A DNA stretch of 64,000 bases from CAZMHL01 sp045605445 (GTDB lineage: Bacteria > Bacillota > Clostridia > RGIG6154): positions 1 through 64,000 of the forward strand of contig JAZUPZ010000044.1 in assembly GCA_045605445.1 (NCBI GenBank), in the 5' to 3' direction. Below the pieces are notes generated by a model. It was not told the origin of the DNA. It saw only the letters and a list, made by a program, of their open reading frames with translations, and ran no database searches. Within the stretch, counting starts at the first letter, position 1. The number at the start of each line of letters is the position of its first letter. Below, in pieces: positions 58,997 through 64,000 of this stretch. A program made the position numbers and the translations under genes.

Positions 58997-59578
58997 ATGA
59001 ATATATGTGTATTTGGTGCGGCAAGCAATGAAATAGATAAATCTTATATTGAAGCCGTTGAAAAGCTCGGAGAAACAATGGTTAAAAGGGGTCACAGCCT
59101 TGTGTTCGGCGCAGGCGGTCATGGGCTTATGGGCGCCGTTGCAAGGGGCGTAAATAAAGCCGGCGGAGAAATTTTCGGCGTTATCCCCAAGTTTTTCAGA
59201 GATGAAGAAATTGAGGCAATTTTTGATAAGTGCACTCAGCTTATTTATACAGAAACAATGGCGGAAAGAAAAACAAGAATGGAAAATGAGGCAGATGCCT
59301 TTTTAATTGTTCCCGGCGGAATAGGCACCTTTGAGGAATTTTTCCAGGTGCTTACCTTAAAACAGCTGGGAAGACATTCAAAGCCTATTGCAATTTACGA
59401 TATAAACGGCTACTATGAAGAGCTGGAGGCTTTTCTTCAGGTTTCAATGAGGGAAAGATTTATAAGGGAAAATTGCAGAGAGCTTTATGGCTACGGTAAA
59501 TCTGCCGAAGATGTTCTTAAATATATTGAAGAGGATGAACAGAAAACAAGAGATGTTCACGATTTTAAAATAGGATAA
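58997..59578 (+). CDS. LOG family protein (nucleoside monophosphate phosphoribohydrolase-like)
   Basis: 193 residues. ICVFGAASNEIDKSY, LVFGAGGHGLMGAVARG, the conserved ERKTRMENEADAF segment and PGGIGTFEEFFQVL give the PGGxGTxxE signature of LOG/TIGR00730. Plant relatives make free cytokinins; bacterial ones cleave AMP-like nucleotides. ATG 58997 is preferred because AAAGGAG lies 8-9 bases before it; ATG 58991 is too close. Confidence 0.9.
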   Translation: MNICVFGAASNEIDKSYIEAVEKLGETMVKRGHSLVFGAGGHGLMGAVARGVNKAGGEIFGVIPKFFRDEEIEAIFDKCTQLIYTETMAERKTRMENEADAFLIVPGGIGTFEEFFQVLTLKQLGRHSKPIAIYDINGYYEELEAFLQVSMRERFIRENCRELYGYGKSAEDVLKYIEEDEQKTRDVHDFKIG

Positions 59579-59619
59579 TAAAAAACATAGCTGTTCGTTT
59601 TTAATATTAACTGTCTCGC

Positions 59620-59668
59620 AACAAAAGGAGCTGTAACGCCGGTGGGTATCACCGGCATTACAGCTCCT
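59620..59668. terminator. Bidirectional terminator
   Basis: Long hairpin AAAGGAGCTGTAACGCCGGT/ACCGGCATTACAGCTCCTTT (one mismatch pair) between convergent genes. Confidence 0.85.
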
Positions 59669-59677
59669 TTGTCAATT

Positions 59678-60610
59678 TTATTCTTTAAATAATTTTCCCT
59701 GAAAGGTGTTCCTTTCGAAAAGGGTTTTGTCAATAGTTCCAAGAACCGCAATTTTGTTTTTGCTCCAAAGGGGAGCAATAAGCTTGTCCTTTGAGCCGTC
59801 GCCGGTAATTCTTTCAATTACCGTTTCGGCAGGAAGCAACTCAAGCTGACGGCAAACAACGTCGATATAATCCTCAAAGGTCATTTCGCTGAAAACGCCC
59901 TTTTTAAAATCCTCTGCAATGCGGCTTCCCTGCATAATGTGAAGAAGATGAATTTTCATTCCGTCGGGCTTAAGCCTTCCGAGAACTCTTGCATTTTCAA
60001 TCATCATTTCCTTTGTTTCAAAGGGCAGACCGTTAATAATGTGAACGCAAATCCTTATGCCCTTTTCCTTTAAAAGAGAATAGGTGCTTAAAAAATCTTC
60101 AAAGGAGTGACCTCTGTTTATTATTTCTGCAGTTTTATCAAAGGTTGTCTGAAGCCCGAGCTCAACAGTAAGGTGAGTTCTTTTGGAGAGCTCCTTTAAA
60201 TAGTTTATTTTGTCTTTATCAAGGCAGTCTGCCCTTGTGGCAACGCTTAAACCAACGGCGCCTTCAAAGGATACCGCCTCTTCAAAAAGAGCTTTTAATT
60301 TTTCAAGGGGAGCATAGGTGCTTGTGCCCGACTGAAAATAGGGAATAAGACCAACCTTACCCCATTTTTTGAAAATTCTTTCCTTTTCTTTTTCAAACTG
60401 CTCCTTAACCGAGCCTTTTCCCGAAAACTCCGAGCCGCCTGAAATACAGTAAGAACAGCCGCCAAAGCCGCAGGCTCCGTCTTTGTTCGGGCAGGTAAAG
60501 CCCCCGTCGAGCACCGCTTTGAAAATTCTGCCGCCGAAGGTGTGCTTATTATGGTAATAAAGGGTGTGATACCTTTTGTTATCGTCGGAATACTTAAATG
60601 GATTTTCCAT
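59678..60610 (-). CDS. Radical SAM protein, YhcC/TIGR01212 type
   Basis: 310 residues. Radical SAM with cluster cysteines in FTCPNKDGACGFGGCSYC (the wide CxnCxxC spacing of this family), then FQSGTSTYAPLEKL, LTVELGLQTTFDKTAEIINR and HIINGLPFETKEMM. Function of the family is not established. Start ATG 60610 is chosen over 60628: GGAGG precedes it. The start lies inside the 3' end of the upstream gene (17-base overlap), so both are co-transcribed. Confidence 0.85.
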   Translation of the reverse strand: MENPFKYSDDNKRYHTLYYHNKHTFGGRIFKAVLDGGFTCPNKDGACGFGGCSYCISGGSEFSGKGSVKEQFEKEKERIFKKWGKVGLIPYFQSGTSTYAPLEKLKALFEEAVSFEGAVGLSVATRADCLDKDKINYLKELSKRTHLTVELGLQTTFDKTAEIINRGHSFEDFLSTYSLLKEKGIRICVHIINGLPFETKEMMIENARVLGRLKPDGMKIHLLHIMQGSRIAEDFKKGVFSEMTFEDYIDVVCRQLELLPAETVIERITGDGSKDKLIAPLWSKNKIAVLGTIDKTLFERNTFQGKLFKE

Positions 60611-61484
60611 TGAAAATTGCCTCCGCAACGCCGTCTCTTACGCTTTTTGTGCAGAACACCAACGTGTCAGAGCCGGTTATTTTCAAAAGAGCAAGGGTGG
60701 GGCAAAGTCCCGCGGTTATTATATCCGCTCTGCGGTCTTCAATGCCAAGCTTTTTAGCTCTTTCGCAAACTTTTGTGTTGTATATTTTTTCAAAAATCTC
60801 AGAAACCTTGGTGTCCGGAATGGTTTTCCCATCAATTTCTCTGTCCGAATCGGTATTAAGGCTAAGTCTTGCAAGCTCTTTAACAGAGCCGCCCAACACC
60901 ACAAAAGGATAGGGCTTTTTAATCCAGCTGAATTTTTTAAATTCGTCATAAAGAAAGGCGTTCAGCGCTTCAACGCCCTTTTTGTCAGGCTCAAACTGTT
61001 CGGTAAGAACAACACAGCCGTAGGGCGTGGAAACAAATTCTTTAAGCTCGCCCTTTTCAACAAGGCCTGCTTCAACGCTTCCGCCACCGGTGTCAACAAA
61101 ATAAAAGCTTTCCTCTTTGCAAACCGAGCAGGCGGCAAGAGAGGCAAAAAGAGCCTCGTCCTTTCCGTTTATTATTTTAATTTCAATTCCCGTTGCTTCT
61201 TTAACAAGATTAACAAAAAAGGAGGAGTTTTCCGCTCTTCTTAAGCTTTCTGTCGCAATTGCTTCAACCCGGTCTGCCTTTTGTTCTTTTATTATAAGGC
61301 TGAATTCAAGAAAAGCCTTAAGAGTTCTTTCCATAGGCTCCTTTTTAAGCATATTGTCTGTTTCAAGGCCTTCTGCAAGGCGAACGGTTTCCCTTTTTCT
61401 GAAAATTTCCTTAAGCCCGTTTTCGCAGGTATAAATGCCAAGCCTTGCGGAGTTTGAACCTAAATCTATAACAGCTAACCTCAT
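60594..61484 (-). CDS. Ppx/GppA-type phosphatase
   Basis: 296 residues of the ASKHA fold. LAVIDLGSNSARLGIY is the phosphate 1 loop, ATESLRRAEN the second, and YFVDTGGGSVEAGLV the third; AGLCPTLALL follows. These enzymes hydrolyse polyphosphate or (p)ppGpp. It is the single-module short form without the C-terminal HD domain, so exopolyphosphatase or pppGpp hydrolase cannot be told apart. Confidence 0.88.
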   Translation of the reverse strand: MRLAVIDLGSNSARLGIYTCENGLKEIFRKRETVRLAEGLETDNMLKKEPMERTLKAFLEFSLIIKEQKADRVEAIATESLRRAENSSFFVNLVKEATGIEIKIINGKDEALFASLAACSVCKEESFYFVDTGGGSVEAGLVEKGELKEFVSTPYGCVVLTEQFEPDKKGVEALNAFLYDEFKKFSWIKKPYPFVVLGGSVKELARLSLNTDSDREIDGKTIPDTKVSEIFEKIYNTKVCERAKKLGIEDRRADIITAGLCPTLALLKITGSDTLVFCTKSVRDGVAEAIFNGKSI

Positions 61485-61504
61485 ATTTTTCTCCTTTTTA
61501 AAAA

Positions 61505-61572
61505 TGTAGGGGAGGATGCCCTCATCCTCCCTTAAATAAATTGTTCAGATTGTGTATTTGGGCACAATATGG
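61505..61572. repeat. REP-like hairpin (inverted) followed by TTGTTCAGATTGTG element
   Basis: GTAGGG then GGGAGGAT/ATCCTCCC (61510-61517, 61524-61531), the inverted form of the 6832 and 8466 elements. Then TTGTTCAGATTGTG (61541-61554) pairs through ATTGTG/CACAAT with the part at 61563-61570, as in 8550-8625 but shorter. Located between two minus-strand genes. Confidence 0.55.
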
Positions 61573-61579
61573 ACAATTT

Positions 61580-62749
61580 TTATTTTTTTATTTCCTCAAG
61601 AAATTCTTCTATCTTATCAAGTGCTTTTTCAATTTTTTCAAGGGAATAAGCATAAGAAACCCTTGTAAAGCCCTCGCCTGAATCACCAAAAGCATTTCCG
61701 GGGATAATTGCAACCTTCTTTTTCATTAAAAGGGTCTGGCAGAATTCGTCAGAAGACATTCCTGTTGACTTAATGCAGGGGAACACATAAAAAGCGCCCT
61801 TTGCTTCAAAGCAGTCAAGTCCCATTTTGTTGAAGCGGTCAATTATGTAGCGGCGGCGAACGTTGTATTCGTCTGCCATTTCTTCAATATCCGAGTCGCC
61901 GTTTTTAAGGGCTTCAATTGCCGCATACTGGCTTGTTGTAGGCGCAGACATAATTCCGAACTGATGAATTTTCGTCATTGCCTTAATAACAGAAGCATCG
62001 CCAACAGCATAACCAAGACGCCAGCCGGTCATAGCATAGCATTTTGAAAAACCGCCTACAATAACGGTTCTGTCCTTCATTGAAGGAATGTTTGCAATTG
62101 AAAAATGCTTTTGTCCGTAAGTAAGCTCCGCATAAATTTCGTCGGAAAGAACAACAATGTTGGTTTTTTCAAGAACCTTTGCAATTTCTTCAAGCTCTTC
62201 CTTTTCCATAATGGCACCGGTAGGGTTATTTGGGAAGGGAAGAATAAGAAGCTTGGTTTTTTCGGTAATTGCTTCTTCAAGAGCCTTTGCGGTAAGCTTG
62301 AAGTTGTCCTCTGCTTTTGTTACAATGGGAACGGGAATTCCGCCTGCAAGCCTTGTGCAGGGGTCGTAGCAAACAAAGCTTGGCTCGGGAATAAGAACCT
62401 CGTCGCCGGGAGCAACAACCGCTCTTATCATAAGGTCAATAGCTTCGCTTCCGCCAACGGTAACCAGAACGTTTTCCGGCTCGTAGCAAAGAGTAAAGCG
62501 TCTTAAAAGATATCTGCAGATTTCCTTTCTCAAAGGAAGCAAACCTGAGTTTGAGGTATAATATGTCTGCCCCTTTTCAAGGGACATAATTCCTGCATCT
62601 CTGATATGCCAGGGGGTAATAAAATCGGGCTCGCCAATTCCCAGTGAAATGGCATCCTCCATTTCGTTTACAATGTCGAAAAACTTTCTGATACCCGACG
62701 GTTTTATTCCGCTGACAACAGGAGAAATAATATCGTCAAAGTTAATCAA
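61580..62749 (-). CDS. Class I/II pyridoxal-phosphate aminotransferase
   Basis: 389 residues of the aspartate aminotransferase family (subgroup I gamma). LPFPNNPTGAIM, ILSDEIYAELTYG region (VVLSDEIYAELTYG) and VGGFSKCYAMTGWRLGYAVG with the PLP lysine are all visible. It transfers amino groups between an amino acid and a 2-oxoacid; substrate cannot be told. It overlaps the Lrp gene upstream by four bases, a pairing seen in many Firmicutes, which suggests amino acid-responsive control. Confidence 0.92.
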   Translation of the reverse strand: MINFDDIISPVVSGIKPSGIRKFFDIVNEMEDAISLGIGEPDFITPWHIRDAGIMSLEKGQTYYTSNSGLLPLRKEICRYLLRRFTLCYEPENVLVTVGGSEAIDLMIRAVVAPGDEVLIPEPSFVCYDPCTRLAGGIPVPIVTKAEDNFKLTAKALEEAITEKTKLLILPFPNNPTGAIMEKEELEEIAKVLEKTNIVVLSDEIYAELTYGQKHFSIANIPSMKDRTVIVGGFSKCYAMTGWRLGYAVGDASVIKAMTKIHQFGIMSAPTTSQYAAIEALKNGDSDIEEMADEYNVRRRYIIDRFNKMGLDCFEAKGAFYVFPCIKSTGMSSDEFCQTLLMKKKVAIIPGNAFGDSGEGFTRVSYAYSLEKIEKALDKIEEFLEEIKK

Positions 62750-63228
62750 AATGTAATCACCTGTCTTCCGTCTTCTTTTTCGCCGTCAAGAAGCTTTCCG
62801 CTCTCTTTATATTTTTTCAGAACGAAATGGGTTGTTGTAGAGATAACGCCCTCCATAGGTGAAAGGTGCTCAGCAACAAAAAGAGCAACGTCTTTAAGGC
62901 TCTGACCTTCAATAACAAGCAAAAAGTCGTAACCGCCGGACATAAGGTAAACGCTGTTAACCTGAGGAATCTGGTAAAGTCTGTTGGCAAAATCGTCATA
63001 GCCTTTAACGCCCGGGTTAACCTTAAGCTCAATGTAAACCGCCGCCCAGTCGCTTTGCGCTTTGTCCCAGTTGATAATGGCGCGGTAACCTGCAATTACA
63101 CCTTCTGCCTGAAGAGCTTTAATTTCCTTTTTAACTTCCTCAACGTCTGCATTAAGCTTTAATGCAAGGTTTTCGGGAGTTTCCATACAGTTTTTTTCCA
63201 GAAGCTTTAAAAGTTTTATTCTGTCCAT
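62746..63228 (-). CDS. Lrp/AsnC family transcriptional regulator
   Basis: 160 residues. N-terminal winged helix-turn-helix (about 1-60; LLKLLEKNCMETPENLALKL, ADVEEVKKEIKALQAEGVI), then the AsnC ligand-binding domain (about 70-150; VYLMSGGYDFLLVIEGQSL). It likely senses an amino acid and controls the aminotransferase gene, with which it overlaps (ATGA). Confidence 0.9.
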   Translation of the reverse strand: MDRIKLLKLLEKNCMETPENLALKLNADVEEVKKEIKALQAEGVIAGYRAIINWDKAQSDWAAVYIELKVNPGVKGYDDFANRLYQIPQVNSVYLMSGGYDFLLVIEGQSLKDVALFVAEHLSPMEGVISTTTHFVLKKYKESGKLLDGEKEDGRQVITF

Positions 63229-63245
63229 TGATTTTTACCTCCGAT

Positions 63246-63659
63246 TTATTCTGAATCTGTAATAAGAGATTCTAATTTTTCCTGATACTGGCTTACCGAA
63301 AGGGAAACGTTTGCCTTCAGCTGGCGAATTTCCTCGTTAAGCTTTTTCTGAACCATTTTTGTTTGTCTTATTTCTTCGTCGAGCTGTTCTTTAACTTTAA
63401 CAGATTCCGAAGTGGCATTTTCAATAATTTCCTTTGCCTTTCTTTCGGCGCTTATAATAGCCTCGCCAACGCAGCTTGAATTTTTTTCAAGCTCTGCGCA
63501 TTTTTGTTTAAGACTTTCTATTTCTTTTTTAAGCTCGGCGTTTTCGTCTTCAAGCCTGTCAAGCTCGTCCTGAGTTTTAATTCCAAGCTCTGAAATATAG
63601 CTGATTACGTCCATTTTTCTGTAACCGCCGAAAACTGAGGTTTTAAAAAGTTTTTCCAT
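63246..63659 (-). CDS. DivIVA-like coiled-coil protein
   Basis: 137 residues. The N-terminus FKTSVFGGYRKMDVISYI matches the membrane-targeting start of DivIVA/GpsB-like proteins, followed by a long coiled coil (about 30-130; DRLEDENAELKKEIESLKQK). Such proteins mark curved membrane or the septum. It lies between the histidine kinase and Lrp genes and probably shares their transcript. Confidence 0.78.
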   Translation of the reverse strand: MEKLFKTSVFGGYRKMDVISYISELGIKTQDELDRLEDENAELKKEIESLKQKCAELEKNSSCVGEAIISAERKAKEIIENATSESVKVKEQLDEEIRQTKMVQKKLNEEIRQLKANVSLSVSQYQEKLESLITDSE

Positions 63660-63686
63660 TGTGTTTCATTCCTTTTTATATACAAA

Positions 63687-64000
63687 TTATTCCTGCTGTC
63701 CGTCAAGAGGCAGTTTAATGGTAACCGTTGTGCCCTTTTCGTATTCGCTGTCAAGAGAAATGGTGCCGTTATGAGCCTCAACAAGCTCTTTAGCAATGGC
63801 AAGACCAAGTCCGGTTCCGCCCTCTTTTCTTGAACGGGCTTTGTCAACCCTGTAAAATCTTTCGAAAATCATAGGCAGGTCTTTTTCGGGAATACCGATA
63901 CCCGTGTCGGAAATCTTTATGTATGACATCTGCTCCTGATGTCCGCAAACAACGGTAATTGTTCCCTTGTCGGGAGTGTATTTTATAGCGTTTGACAGAA
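63687..64000 (-). CDS. Sensor histidine kinase, C-terminal part (cut by window end)
   Basis: Only the last about 105 residues are in the window; the gene continues past 64000. The reading frame carries the ATP-binding domain: N-box LSNAIKYTP, G1 box ISDTGIGIPEKDLPMIFERF, G2 box GGTGLGLAIAKELVEAHNG, and the GTTVTIKLPL end. This is the HATPase_c of a membrane two-component sensor such as the PhoR/WalK group. Its sensor part and response regulator are outside the view. Confidence 0.88.
   Translation of the reverse strand, partial: LSNAIKYTPDKGTITVVCGHQEQMSYIKISDTGIGIPEKDLPMIFERFYRVDKARSRKEGGTGLGLAIAKELVEAHNGTISLDSEYEKGTTVTIKLPLDGQQE

Noticed and set aside
60576..61244. 222-codon plus-strand frame opposite the Ppx/GppA gene
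   Set aside because: It mirrors a well-conserved gene on the other strand; composition (Phe, Asn, Lys) is that of an antisense frame.
1..64000. tRNA or rRNA genes, prophage or insertion sequences
   Set aside because: I saw no GTTCRA-type T-arms in a cloverleaf context, no rRNA-like sequence, and no integrase, transposase or phage structural genes in reading all intergenic gaps and products.

Overview
The window reads as chromosome of an anaerobic, low-GC, Gram-positive gut-type bacterium of the class Clostridia. Reasons: sodium-pump decarboxylase operon, AggAgg ribosome binding sites, S-layer homology domains, lipoproteins with LASC/FASC lipoboxes, CarD-type and WYL regulators, a bile-salt-hydrolase-like enzyme, GH78 glycosidases, and consensus sigma-A promoters. 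The species cannot be named from the sequence. I see no rRNA, tRNA, prophage, IS element or CRISPR array. Intergenic DNA is rich in hairpins and small dispersed repeats.

Layout. 0.2-3.7 kb: AraC regulator divergent from a 2-keto-3-deoxy sugar acid module (aldolase, kinase, SGNH esterase). 3.8-9.2 kb: HAD phosphatase, proline biosynthesis (proB, proA, proC), two small unknowns, pyrophosphatase. 9.6-11.1 kb: DUF4143 ATPase with a repeat-array promoter, and a ribbon-helix-helix protein. 11.4-18.5 kb: a seven-gene operon of unknown function built around a Ycf46-like AAA+ ATPase, two zinc-ribbon proteins, a coiled-coil membrane protein, and two membrane-anchored proteins of serine beta-lactamase/PBP fold, one with and one without the catalytic motifs. 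This is the best candidate for an undescribed system. 18.8-21.7 kb: SLH plus phosphate-binding-like surface protein, a lipoprotein, a tiny membrane protein. 21.8-23.3 kb (minus): GDPD phosphodiesterase and YlmH. 23.4-25.7 kb: polar amino acid ABC transporter whose binding protein looks circularly permuted. 26.1-29.4 kb (minus): stalk-domain protein with YD-like repeats, and a GH78-like protein. 29.5-33.2 kb: heterodimeric ABC exporter. 33.5-34.5 kb (minus): WYL regulator. 34.7-38.5 kb: sodium-translocating decarboxylase operon. 38.8-47.4 kb: GT-D-type protein and a 2,444-residue secreted surface protein. 47.8-53.7 kb: CarD, protein tyrosine phosphatase, SfsA, meso-DAP dehydrogenase, thioesterase, NAD(P)HX epimerase, a 30-residue ORF, a choloylglycine hydrolase family enzyme, a patatin. 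53.9-64 kb: AI-2E family permease, Fe-S aldo-keto reductase, GH78, LOG protein, radical SAM protein, Ppx/GppA phosphatase, aminotransferase with Lrp regulator, DivIVA-like protein, and the C-terminal end of a histidine kinase.

How it fits together: carbohydrate and sugar acid catabolism (GH78, KDPG/KDPGal aldolase, dgoK) and sodium-pump decarboxylation supply carbon and energy. Proline and lysine/DAP genes are housekeeping. Surface genes (giant protein, SLH protein, YD-repeat protein, serine hydrolase cluster) face the host or community. A ~105 bp element occurs at both 3-107 and 53784-53890 in opposite orientation, and several other palindrome-rich elements sit between operons.
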